This document shows, in pieces, positions 7,601 to 16,092 of a stretch of 22,936 bases of DNA. The notes below the pieces were generated by a model. That model saw nothing but the letters and a program-made list of their open reading frames with translations, did not search any database and was not told the DNA's origin. Positions within the stretch are counted from its first letter, which is position 1. Each line of letters begins with the position of its first letter. A program made the position numbers and the translations under genes. Origin of the DNA: JAKCDU01 sp035551615 (GTDB lineage: Bacteria > Actinomycetota > Acidimicrobiia > Acidimicrobiales > Palsa-688). The stretch covers positions 1 to 22,936 of the forward strand of contig DASZNC010000165.1 of NCBI GenBank assembly GCA_035551615.1, written 5' to 3'.

Positions 7601-7605
7601 CCGGC

Positions 7606-7980
7606 GGGTCGAGTCGTCACTTGGTGCCCGAGTCGTCACTTGGTGCCCGTATGTCGCCACCGACTGACGATTCGGGGCGCGACTGACGACTCGCAGAGCG
7701 GGGCGGCGGGTCGAGTCGTCACTTGGTGCCCGTATATCGCCACCAACTGACGATTCGGGGCGCGACTGACGACTCGGAGAGCGGGGCGGCGGGTCGAGTC
7801 GTCACTTAGTGCCCGAGTCGTCACTTGGTGCCCGTATATCGCCACCAACTGACGATTCGGGGCGCGACTGACGACTCGGAGAGCGGGGCGGCGGGTCGAG
7901 TCGTCACTTGGTGCCCGAGTCGTCACTTAGTGCCCGTATATCGCCACCCACTGACGATTCGGGGCGCGACTGACGACTCG
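7606..7980. repeat. tandem array of four palindromic repeat units (REP/BIME-like)
   Basis: Four head-to-tail units start at 7606, 7708, 7791 and 7893, with lengths 102, 83, 102 and 88 (the last lacks the 14-bp tail). Each unit holds one or two copies of a 19-bp subrepeat (agtcgtcactt[g/a]gtgcccg; unit 2 has one, the others two), then a conserved core and a spacer. In units 1-3, cgagtcgtcacttggtg pairs with the following caccaactgacgattcg (or a close variant) around a 12-nt loop, giving hairpins at 7629-7674, 7712-7757 and 7814-7859; the fourth, at 7916-7961, is degenerate. Unit ends carry tgacgactcg, the exact reverse complement of the subrepeat start. Short reading frames stay open through the array on both strands because 102 is a multiple of three, but they are only the repeat translated. 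The array fills most of the 573-bp gap between prcA and acs. Function unknown. Confidence 0.9.
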
Positions 7981-8045
7981 ATCGGCCGAAAACCGACCCC
8001 CCGGTCGCCGGCCCCGTCCCCTGTCCCCACCGTCCCCGCCGCCGA

Positions 8046-8051
8046 TAGTGT
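8046..8051 (+). promoter_or_regulatory. TAGTGT, likely -10 of acs
   Basis: A TAnnnT element 17 nt before the AGGAGG ribosome site (8069-8074) of acs, in a short C-rich stretch after the repeat array. The predicted start is near 8058. No recognisable -35. Confidence 0.4.
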
Positions 8052-8084
8052 CGACCGGCAGCCGCTCTAGGAGGATCGAACCGC

Positions 8085-10055
<1,971 letters not shown>

Positions 10056-10069
10056 TCGCATCCGGCCGC

Positions 10070-10075
10070 TAGCGT
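10070..10075 (+). promoter_or_regulatory. TAGCGT, possible -10 of a pafA promoter
   Basis: TAGCGT ends 10 nt before the pafA ATG in the 30-nt gap after acs, and no Shine-Dalgarno is present. The same geometry is seen before prcB and the thyX-like gene, suggesting a leaderless pafA transcript. Confidence 0.35.
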
Positions 10076-10085
10076 GCGGCTTGCC

Positions 10086-11444
10086 ATGGACCGCCGCATC
10101 TTCGGGCTCGAGAATGAATACGGGGTGACCTGCACGCTGCGGGGTCAACGCCGGCTGAGCCCGGACGAGGTGGCCCGCTACCTGTTCCGCCGGGTGGTCA
10201 GCTGGGGGCGCTCGTCGAACGTGTTCCTGGAGAACGGCGCCAGGCTCTACCTCGACGTCGGCAGCCACCCCGAGTACGCCACCCCCGAGTGCGATTCCAT
10301 CCTCGACCTGGTCGCCCACGACAAGGCCGGCGAGCGGATCCTCGAACAGCTGGTCGGCTCGGCCGAGGCCCGGCTGCGGGAGGAGGGCATCCGCGGGGTG
10401 GTGTACCTGTTCAAGAACAACACCGACTCGGCCGGCAACTCGTACGGCTGCCACGAGAACTACCTCACCAGCCGCCGGGACGACTTCGCCCACTACGCCG
10501 AGGTGCTGATCCCGTTCCTCGTGTCCCGCCAGATCTACGCCGGCGCGGGCAAGGTCCTGCAGACGGCGCGGGGCGCCATGTACTGCATCAGCCAGCGGGC
10601 CGAGCACATCTGGGAGGGGGTCTCGTCGGCCACCACCCGGAGCCGGCCGATCATCAACACCCGCGACGAGCCGCACGCCGACGCCGAGCGCTACCGGCGG
10701 CTGCACGTCATCGTCGGCGATTCCAACATGAGCGAGTACGCCACGTTCCTGAAGGTGGGGGCGACGAGCATCCTGCTGCGCATGCTCGAGGACCCCGGCG
10801 TGGTCCTGCGGGACATGACCCTGGAGAACCCGATCCGGGCCATCCGCGAGATCAGCCACGACACCACCCTGCGCCGGAAGGTGCGCCTGGCCAACGGCCG
10901 CGAGGCCAGCGCCCTCGAGATCCAGTCGGAGTACTTCAACCGGGCCCGCCGCTACCAGGAGGCCAAGGGCCTGTCGCCGCTGGAGGACCAGGCGCTGGAC
11001 ATGTGGGAGCACTGCCTGACCGGCCTGGAGACCGATCCGTGGTCGCTCGACCGGGAGTGCGACTGGGTCATCAAGCACCATCTGATCGAGCGCTACCGGG
11101 ACCGCAACCAGCTGCCGTTGACCCATCCGAAGGTGGCGTTGATCGACCTGCAGTACCACGACGTCAACCGCCAGCGCGGCCTCTTCTACAAGATGCAGAG
11201 CGCCGGCCTGGTCGAGCGCACCTGCACCGACGAGGCCATCGACACCGCGGTGGAGGAGCCGCCGCAGACGACCCGGGCCAAGCTGCGCGGCGAGTTCATT
11301 CGGCGGGCCAAGGAGCGGCGCCGTGACTTCACCGTCGACTGGGTGCACCTGAAGCTGAACGATCAGGCCCAGCGCACCGTGCTCTGCAAAGACCCGTTCA
11401 AAGCTCGCGACGAGCGGGTGGAGAAGCTGATCGCGTCGCTGTAG
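10086..11444 (+). CDS. pafA: Pup-protein ligase PafA
   Basis: 452 residues. Activates the C-terminal Glu of Pup with ATP and joins it to lysines of target proteins. Glutamine-synthetase-like fold with GLENEYG (7-13), the strictly conserved RRLSPDEVARYLFRRVVSWGR-type N-terminal block, the catalytic base Asp57 in LDVGSHPEYATPEC, FKNNTDSAGNSYGCHENY, SQRAEHIWEG, RPIINTRDEPHAD and the highly conserved C-terminal DFTVDWVHLKLNDQ...CKDPF. It lacks the Dop insertion, which separates it from dop. The ATG at 10086 reproduces the family start (MxRRIxGxExE); an in-frame GTG at 10074 falls inside the TAGCGT element. It lies 6 nt before pafB. Confidence 0.97.
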   Translation: MDRRIFGLENEYGVTCTLRGQRRLSPDEVARYLFRRVVSWGRSSNVFLENGARLYLDVGSHPEYATPECDSILDLVAHDKAGERILEQLVGSAEARLREEGIRGVVYLFKNNTDSAGNSYGCHENYLTSRRDDFAHYAEVLIPFLVSRQIYAGAGKVLQTARGAMYCISQRAEHIWEGVSSATTRSRPIINTRDEPHADAERYRRLHVIVGDSNMSEYATFLKVGATSILLRMLEDPGVVLRDMTLENPIRAIREISHDTTLRRKVRLANGREASALEIQSEYFNRARRYQEAKGLSPLEDQALDMWEHCLTGLETDPWSLDRECDWVIKHHLIERYRDRNQLPLTHPKVALIDLQYHDVNRQRGLFYKMQSAGLVERTCTDEAIDTAVEEPPQTTRAKLRGEFIRRAKERRRDFTVDWVHLKLNDQAQRTVLCKDPFKARDERVEKLIASL

Positions 11445-11450
11445 CGCCCG

Positions 11451-12386
11451 GTGGACCGACTCGAACGGCTCGTGAATCTGGTGGCGGCGCTCATCGATAC
11501 GCCGCGCCCGCTGACCCGGGGGGAGATCGGCGAACGGATCGAGGGCTACTCCACTGATCCCGATGCGTTCCGCCGCAACTTCGAGCGGGACAAGGATCTG
11601 CTGCGCCAGATGGGATTCCCGGTGGTGACCGAGATTCCGGAGGGCAGCTCCGGCGAGGACGCCGGGTACCGCATCCCGCGGGAGCTGTACGAGCTGCCCG
11701 ACCCGGGCCTGGACGAGGCCGAACTAGCCGCCCTGCGCCTGGCCGCGTCGGTGGTGCAGATGGAAGGGGAGTGGAGCGACGCCCTGGTCCGGGCCCTGCG
11801 CAAGCTGGGCGGCGCGGTCGACGCCGGAAGCGGGCCGCCGGCCAGCGGCCAGGCCGCCGTACCGGCCGAAGCGGCCGCGGCGGTGGCCTTCGGCGCCGTC
11901 GGCGAGCGCCGGCAGGTGAGGTTCACCTACCGCGGCGAGGACCGGGTGGTCGATCCGTGGCGGCTGTCGTTCCACCGGGGCCACTGGTATCTGGCCGGGT
12001 TGGACCACGGCCGGGGCGAGGAGCGCCTGTTCCGGCTGGACCGGGTGGACGGCGCCCTCGAGGCGACCGGCCCGGCCGGCGCCTTCGCCCGCCCGACGAT
12101 GGCGGAGGCGGCCCCGCCCCCGCCGTGGCGCATGGGCGACGACGAGGAGCAGACGGCCCGGGTGTGGTTCGACGCCGAGCAGGCGCCGTGGGCCGCCCAG
12201 CAGCTGGCGCCGGCCGGCGAGGTGCGCCATGCCGACGGATCGGTCACCTTCGAAGTGGCGGTGACCAACGTGGCTGCATTCCGCAGCTTCGTGCTGGGCT
12301 ACCTGGATCATGCCGAGGTGCTCGGCCCGCCCGCCCTGCGGCAGTCGATGATCGACTGGCTCAGCGCCATCGGGAGCGGATCGTGA
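11451..12386 (+). CDS. pafB: WYL-domain regulator PafB
   Basis: 311 residues, GTG start 6 nt after the pafA stop. An N-terminal winged helix-turn-helix (about 1-60; DRLERLVNLVAALIDTPRPLTRGEI) is followed by a linker region and a WYL domain with the HWYL signature at 178-181 and the paired RLFRLDRVDG motif, then a WCX-type C-terminal domain. In mycobacteria PafB and PafC act together as an activator of the LexA/RecA-independent DNA-damage response, with the WYL domain sensing a nucleic-acid signal (family knowledge). Despite the name, a role in pupylation is not required. The stop overlaps the pafC GTG by 4 nt, so the two subunits are probably made together. Confidence 0.93.
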   Translation: MDRLERLVNLVAALIDTPRPLTRGEIGERIEGYSTDPDAFRRNFERDKDLLRQMGFPVVTEIPEGSSGEDAGYRIPRELYELPDPGLDEAELAALRLAASVVQMEGEWSDALVRALRKLGGAVDAGSGPPASGQAAVPAEAAAAVAFGAVGERRQVRFTYRGEDRVVDPWRLSFHRGHWYLAGLDHGRGEERLFRLDRVDGALEATGPAGAFARPTMAEAAPPPPWRMGDDEEQTARVWFDAEQAPWAAQQLAPAGEVRHADGSVTFEVAVTNVAAFRSFVLGYLDHAEVLGPPALRQSMIDWLSAIGSGS

Positions 12387-13330
12387 GCCGGGAGGGGGCG
12401 GACGCCCGGCTGGGCCGGCTCCTGGCCATCGTCCCGTGGATCGCCGCGCATGACGGCCCCTCACTGGAGGAGGTGGCTCGGCGCTTCGGTGTGGCCGAGA
12501 AGGACCTGGTGGCCGATCTGAACCTGCTGTTCATGTGCGGCGTGTACCCGTTCACCCCTGACGTCCTGATCGACGTCGACATTGCCGACGGGCGGGTCTG
12601 GATCCGCATGGCCGACTACTTCCGCCGGCCGCTGCGGCTGAACGCCCAGGAGGCGCTGGCCCTGCTGGCCGCCGGCCGCACGCTGCTGGCCTTTCCCGAT
12701 GCCGATCGGGACGGCCCGTTGGCCACCGCCCTGGAGAAGCTGGACACCGTGCTGGGCCTGGCCAGCGGCGACGCGCTGGGCGTCGAACTGGCCTCGGTCG
12801 ATGCCGATCTGTTGGGACTGTTGCGGGCCGCCGCCGAGCACGGCGAGAAGGTCCGCATCGGCTACTACTCGTTCGGCCGGGACCAGCGCGGCGTCAGGGT
12901 GGTGCAGCCGTGGCGGGTCTTCAACTCGGGCGGGGAGTGGTACCTCGAAGCGTGGTGCGAGAGCGCCCGGGGCGAGCGCCACTTCCGGGTCGACCGCATC
13001 GACTCGTCCGAGAGGACCGGCGAACGGTTCGAACCGCCCGCCGCCGCTGGGCACCGCCCGCCCCCGGTCGTGTTCCACCCGCAGCCGGACGATCCCAGAT
13101 GGGTGCTCGATCTGCGGCCGCCGGCCCACTGGATCGCCGAGCAGTACCCGAACGAGTCGGTCGAGCAGGTCGGCGACGGCGTGCTGCGGGTCACCCTGCG
13201 GTCCTCCCACTCGGCCTGGCTGGAGCGCCTGTTGCTGAGGGCCGGCCCCGATGCCCGGGTTGTCGACGGCGACGCCACGGTCGGCGTCGGGGCGGCGCAC
13301 CGGATCCTGGAGCGTTACCGCCGCGACTAG
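12383..13330 (+). CDS. pafC: WYL-domain regulator PafC
   Basis: 315 residues. The GTG at 12383 forms a GTGA overlap with pafB, and GGGAG lies about 7 nt upstream. It has a helix-turn-helix (about 8-50; PSLEEVARRFGVAEKDLVADL), a middle helical part (about 85-150), and a WYL domain (about 155-210) with EWYL at 185-188 and RHFRVDRIDSSE. It is a diverged paralogue of PafB; the pair forms the PafBC heterodimer that activates DNA-repair genes in mycobacteria (family knowledge). Its stop is followed by a 32-nt gap and lepB. In the Mycobacterium order as I recall it, tatA comes next, so four genes have been inserted here. Confidence 0.92.
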   Translation: MSREGADARLGRLLAIVPWIAAHDGPSLEEVARRFGVAEKDLVADLNLLFMCGVYPFTPDVLIDVDIADGRVWIRMADYFRRPLRLNAQEALALLAAGRTLLAFPDADRDGPLATALEKLDTVLGLASGDALGVELASVDADLLGLLRAAAEHGEKVRIGYYSFGRDQRGVRVVQPWRVFNSGGEWYLEAWCESARGERHFRVDRIDSSERTGERFEPPAAAGHRPPPVVFHPQPDDPRWVLDLRPPAHWIAEQYPNESVEQVGDGVLRVTLRSSHSAWLERLLLRAGPDARVVDGDATVGVGAAHRILERYRRD

Positions 13331-13345
13331 GCCGCCGAATCGGTC

Positions 13346-13351
13346 TTATAT
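13346..13351 (+). promoter_or_regulatory. TTATAT, possible -10 of lepB
   Basis: An AT-rich hexamer in the 32-nt gap after pafC, ending 11 nt before the lepB GTG. No ribosome site is seen before that GTG, so a leaderless transcript is possible. Confidence 0.35.
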
Positions 13352-13362
13352 GGTGGTCCGCC

Positions 13363-14280
13363 GTGCCCGATACGCCCCCGCCCGAGGTTCCGGGCCCACC
13401 GGAAGCGGGTCGAGGTCCGGACGGTCCCGAATCCCCACCGGTCCGGCAACCGGGCGGCCATGCCCCCGACCCGGACCGGCACGCACCCGAACCGGGCGGC
13501 CATGCACCCGACCCGGACCGGCGCGCACCCGAACCGGATGGGCATGCACCCGACCCGGCTGGACCTGCACCCGTACCGGACCGGGCTGCACCCGTACCGG
13601 ACCGGGCTGCGCCCGTACCGGCTGGGCCTGCACCGGAACCGGTCCGGCCGGTCGCCACCGGCACGGCGGCGGCGCCGGTGCCGGTCGCCGGCGTCATCCC
13701 GGCCGACGACCCGCAGGCCGCCGCCACCGGATCGGACCGCTCGGCGCGGATCAAGCGCAACGTCATCGAATGGGGGGTGATCATCGCCGTCGCGGTGATC
13801 GCCGCCCTGCTGCTGCGGGCGTTCGTGGTCCAGCCCTACTTCATCCCGTCGGATTCGATGTACCCGACGCTGAAGGACGGCGACAAGGTCCTGGTCAACA
13901 AGGTCAGCTATCACATGCACCCGATCCACCGGGGTGACGTCGTCGTGTTCAAGACTCCCCCCAACGACCACAGTCCGGGCATCAAGGATCTGATCAAGCG
14001 GGTCATCGGCCTGCCCGGCGAGACCATCCAATCCGGGCCGAACGGCGAGATCCTGATCAACGGCAACCCGATCAAGCAGCCCTGGCTCACGGCATCGGCC
14101 AAGGCCGGCCCCGGGCCGCCGGTGCCGAAGATGACCTTGACCGCCGGCGAATACTTCGTGATGGGTGACAACCGCGGCGACTCGTCCGACTCGAGGGTGT
14201 TCGGACCGATATCCCGGAGCTTGATCGTCGGCCGGGCCTTCGTGATCGTGTGGCCGGTCAGCCGGATCGGTGGGCTGTGA
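13363..14280 (+). CDS. lepB: type I signal peptidase with a Pro/Ala-rich N-terminal extension
   Basis: 305 residues from the GTG at 13363. Cleaves signal peptides on the outer face of the membrane. Residues 1-130 are a cytoplasmic Pro/Ala/Asp-rich extension with repeats (HAPDPDR, HAPEP, APVPDRA); a single membrane helix spans about 137-155; the catalytic domain starts with FIPSDSMYPTL (nucleophile Ser165), the general base is Lys212 in LIKRVIGLPGE, and GDNRGDSSDSRVFGPIS is box E. Actinobacterial LepB proteins often have a shorter extension; here it is long and built from tandem DNA repeats. The gene follows pafC by 32 nt and its last 23 bases overlap the 3' end of the opposite-strand phosphodiesterase gene. 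The start could lie a few codons away, but the upstream frame has no family similarity. Confidence 0.93.
   Translation: MPDTPPPEVPGPPEAGRGPDGPESPPVRQPGGHAPDPDRHAPEPGGHAPDPDRRAPEPDGHAPDPAGPAPVPDRAAPVPDRAAPVPAGPAPEPVRPVATGTAAAPVPVAGVIPADDPQAAATGSDRSARIKRNVIEWGVIIAVAVIAALLLRAFVVQPYFIPSDSMYPTLKDGDKVLVNKVSYHMHPIHRGDVVVFKTPPNDHSPGIKDLIKRVIGLPGETIQSGPNGEILINGNPIKQPWLTASAKAGPGPPVPKMTLTAGEYFVMGDNRGDSSDSRVFGPISRSLIVGRAFVIVWPVSRIGGL
13455..13640 (+). repeat. tandem repeats encoding the LepB Pro/Ala extension
   Basis: Two 42-bp units (13455-13496, 13497-13538) and a partial third are followed by about three 21-bp units based on gcacccgtaccggaccggg. All periods are multiples of three, so the frame is kept. 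They encode HAPDPDRxAPEPxG and AAPVPDR repeats. Confidence 0.8.
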
Positions 14281-14962
14281 CGGCGGCCATCATCCGGCCC
14301 ACGTGGTCGGAGTAGAGACCGTCCACCCCGGTCGCCAGTAGCGCGTCGATGTCGGCCGGGGCCTGGGCGTCCCAGCCGAAGGCCTTGAGGCCCACGGCGT
14401 GCACCTCCCGGCGGGTCTGGTCGGTCCACTGGGTGCGGTGCAGGTTCAACGCGTCGATGCCGGCTGCCGCCAGCGCCGAGACCCGGGCGGCCAGCCCCTC
14501 CTTCATCCAGGCCAGGTTGCTGGACTCGACCAGGTGACACTCGCTGGCCACCTTGCGCCACGCGGCCATCGGCCGCCAGTCGTTGTGGCACAGCCATAGG
14601 CGATCGGCCGCACCGTGGGCCCGGGCCACCTCCACCAGGGGCTCCAGGGCGGCCGGGTCCTTCACGTCGATGGAGAACTCGAAGTCGGTACCGCAGCGCT
14701 GGTAGAGCTCGTTCAGCGCCGGGATGTGGCCGGGCAGCTCCGATCTGGAGGTGGTGGAGATGGCCCGGCGCCGCCAGATGGGGCCGACCACGCCGTCATG
14801 GTCGAGGACCACGACTCCGTCGGACGTGATCCACGCGTCGCTCTCCAGACCGGTGGCACCGAGCTCCAGGGCCCGCTCGAAGGCGGGGAGGGTGTTCTCC
14901 GGGCATTCCGATTTTGCCCCTCGATGCGCGAATGCGATGATCTGTCGAGATAGGGGAGGCAT
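14258..14962 (-). CDS. glycerophosphodiester phosphodiesterase (GDPD family)
   Basis: 234 residues from the ATG at 14962 (MPPLSRQIIAFAHRG). Hydrolyses glycerophosphodiesters to glycerol-3-phosphate and an alcohol. Family marks: HRG at 13-15, PENT at 21-24, the metal-binding Glu40 and Asp42 in LESDAW, LDHDG at 53-57 (His55), and FEFSIDVK (Glu95, Lys101). The protein has no signal peptide, so it is probably cytoplasmic. The frame continues open upstream to 15451, but that part is antisense to the neighbouring gene and has no similarity to the family. No clear ribosome site precedes the ATG. Its start lies only 9 nt from the start of the divergent CxxC gene, and its 3' end overlaps lepB by 23 bp. 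Substrate is unknown. Confidence 0.9.
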   Translation of the reverse strand: MPPLSRQIIAFAHRGAKSECPENTLPAFERALELGATGLESDAWITSDGVVVLDHDGVVGPIWRRRAISTTSRSELPGHIPALNELYQRCGTDFEFSIDVKDPAALEPLVEVARAHGAADRLWLCHNDWRPMAAWRKVASECHLVESSNLAWMKEGLAARVSALAAAGIDALNLHRTQWTDQTRREVHAVGLKAFGWDAQAPADIDALLATGVDGLYSDHVGRMMAAVTAHRSG

Positions 14963-14971
14963 TTCGTATTG

Positions 14972-15394
14972 GTGTCCGAATCGTCCGCGAGCGCTCAAGG
15001 TATTCGCCGCGATGCCGAAGCACGTTACGTGAACTACAGCCGGACCCGCCGTCGGAACCCTGTTGCCATCGTCCGGGCCACCTGCCCGACCTGCGGTGAC
15101 ATAGAGCTCAACGTGGACCAGGTCCAGGTGCAGGTGTGCGTGACGAACGCTCAGTCGACGTACTCGTTCCTTTGCCCCACGTGCTCCCTGATAGTCAACA
15201 AGGAAGCCACCGACTCCATCGTCGAGTCCCTGACCTCTGCCGGTTCCCGGCTGGTCGCCTGGAGCATGCCGGCGGAGCTGGAGGAGCCGAAGATCGGACC
15301 CAGGATCAATCACGACGATCTGCTCGAGTTCCATCTGGCCCTCGAGGGAGCCGACTGGGAGCGGGAGTTGGCTTTCCTCGCTTCGAAGGGCTAA
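14972..15394 (+). CDS. small conserved-looking protein with two CPTC knuckles (zinc-ribbon-like)
   Basis: 140 residues; not recognised as a named family. Two identical CPTC motifs, Cys38-Cys41 and Cys68-Cys71, are about 27 residues apart, the pattern of a zinc ribbon, with beta-rich sequence between them (DIELNVDQVQVQVCV). A basic N-terminal stretch (RYVNYSRTRRRNP) precedes and an acidic helical C-terminus (DDLLEFHLALEGADWERELAFL) follows. GGGGAGG (14953-14959) serves either this GTG (12 nt) or an in-frame TTG at 14969 (9 nt), so the start is uncertain by one codon. Codon use matches neighbours. It is divergent from the GDPD gene and is followed after 10 nt by the small membrane-peptide gene. 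A nucleic-acid or protein-binding adaptor is possible, but nothing shows it. Confidence 0.75.
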   Translation: MSESSASAQGIRRDAEARYVNYSRTRRRNPVAIVRATCPTCGDIELNVDQVQVQVCVTNAQSTYSFLCPTCSLIVNKEATDSIVESLTSAGSRLVAWSMPAELEEPKIGPRINHDDLLEFHLALEGADWERELAFLASKG

Positions 15395-15404
15395 GAAGGA
15401 CGCT

Positions 15405-15575
15405 GTGAACCTGTCATCGGTGTGGCTGGCCCCGTTGATCGCCGGAGCCATCGGCGCCGGTGTGCTGACCGCCGCCGCCGCCGTGACCCGGCGGGAGGTG
15501 GCCCGCCTGCAGAAGGCGATGCGCCCGTTGCGGGTGCCGCCGGCGCCGCTCCCTGTAGCGGACCACCCCCGGTAG
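15405..15575 (+). CDS. 56-residue single-span membrane peptide upstream of tatB
   Basis: A short frame from GTG 15405 to TAG 15575. Residues about 6-28 (VWLAPLIAGAIGAGVLTAAAAVT) form one membrane helix, followed by a basic amphipathic stretch (RREVARLQKAMRPLRVPP). AAGGA lies 4 nt before the GTG. It starts 10 nt after the preceding gene's stop and ends 10 nt before tatB, filling the gap between two genes on the same strand. The layout of a short N-terminal helix plus a charged helix is loosely Tat-A-like, but there is no LGPxRLP or FGxxKLP motif. No family recognised; the case rests on spacing, ribosome site and the membrane segment. Confidence 0.55.
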   Translation: MNLSSVWLAPLIAGAIGAGVLTAAAAVTRREVARLQKAMRPLRVPPAPLPVADHPR

Positions 15576-15578
15576 AAT
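15573..15578 (+). promoter_or_regulatory. TAGAAT, possible -10 of tatB
   Basis: TAGAAT overlaps the stop of the small membrane-peptide gene and ends 7 nt before the tatB GTG; there is no Shine-Dalgarno. It fits a leaderless transcript. Confidence 0.4.
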
Positions 15579-15585
15579 CCGCTTC

Positions 15586-16017
15586 GTGCTGGATCTCAGC
15601 CCGGACAAGATACTGATGCTGGCCGTGGTGGCGCTGGTGGTGCTCGGCCCCAACCGCCTGCCCGGCGCGGCCCGCACGCTGGGCCGCCTCGTGAGCCAGC
15701 TACGGGCCATGTCATCGTCGCTGCAGACCGAGGTCCGCGACGCCCTCCACGACCCTGAGGACGCCTTCTCATCGGCCCTGGCCGATTTCCGCCCCGGTGA
15801 CTTCCGACCGGGCGAGGTGCGCCGCTCGGTGCGCCGGATGGTGACCGACACGATCGCCCCGGCCAGCGCCATGTCCGGCTCCGTCGGGGCCCGGGCCGAG
15901 AACCTGCCGACCGGGAGCACCCCATCGGCCCTGCCGCCGGTGGGATCGGAGATCGCCGGACCGGTCCCCATTGGATGGGGCGGCCGACCGACGCCCGACG
16001 ACCCGGCGTTCAACTAG
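15586..16017 (+). CDS. tatB: Sec-independent translocase subunit TatB (TatA/B family)
   Basis: 143 residues. Membrane subunit of the twin-arginine system, which exports folded proteins. A short N-terminal membrane helix (about 7-20) is followed by LGPNRLPGAARTLGR and an amphipathic helix (about 30-55), then a Pro-rich tail. The G-P-x-R-L-P turn and VVLGP context match TatB rather than TatA, which usually has FGxxKLP. Mycobacterium keeps tatA next to tatC, so this could also be annotated simply as TatA/TatE family. It starts with GTG and has no ribosome site, but a TAGAAT element lies just upstream. tatC follows after 71 nt. No second TatA is seen in the window. Confidence 0.85.
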   Translation: MLDLSPDKILMLAVVALVVLGPNRLPGAARTLGRLVSQLRAMSSSLQTEVRDALHDPEDAFSSALADFRPGDFRPGEVRRSVRRMVTDTIAPASAMSGSVGARAENLPTGSTPSALPPVGSEIAGPVPIGWGGRPTPDDPAFN

Positions 16018-16034
16018 CCGGGCCCGTCAGCGCC

Positions 16035-16040
16035 TACGGT
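16035..16040 (+). promoter_or_regulatory. TACGGT, possible -10 for the tatC leader
   Basis: TAnnnT element in the 71-nt tatB-tatC gap. The predicted start is near 16047, just ahead of a GGAG ribosome site and a 10-codon frame. Confidence 0.3.
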
Positions 16041-16059
16041 TGAGGCTGCGGAGCATCCT

Positions 16060-16092
16060 ATGAAGCGCGCCACCCCGAATACTCCTCGATGA
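16060..16092 (+). CDS. possible 10-codon leader peptide coupled to tatC
   Basis: ATG at 16060 opens MKRATPNTPR and ends at TGA 16090-16092, which overlaps the tatC ATG (16089) as ATGA. GGAG (16050-16053) is spaced 6 nt before this short frame, while tatC itself has no ribosome site. Translation of the short frame could deliver ribosomes to tatC. It is out of frame with tatC, so it is not an N-terminal extension. Could be chance. Confidence 0.3.
   Translation: MKRATPNTPR

Noticed and set aside
7636..7926. Open frame through the repeat array (- strand, 34-residue periodic protein) and similar frames on the + strand
   Set aside because: The frames exist only because the 102-bp unit is a multiple of three and lacks stops. 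No ribosome site or family similarity, and periodicity mirrors the DNA repeat.
7606..7980. CRISPR-like array
   Set aside because: The sequences between the 19-bp repeats are themselves repeated, not unique spacers, spacing is irregular and there are no cas genes nearby.
14963..15451. N-terminal extension of the GDPD protein
   Set aside because: The extra 163 residues are antisense to the CPTC gene and have no similarity to the family; the HRG motif is 13 residues after the ATG at 14962, the normal position.
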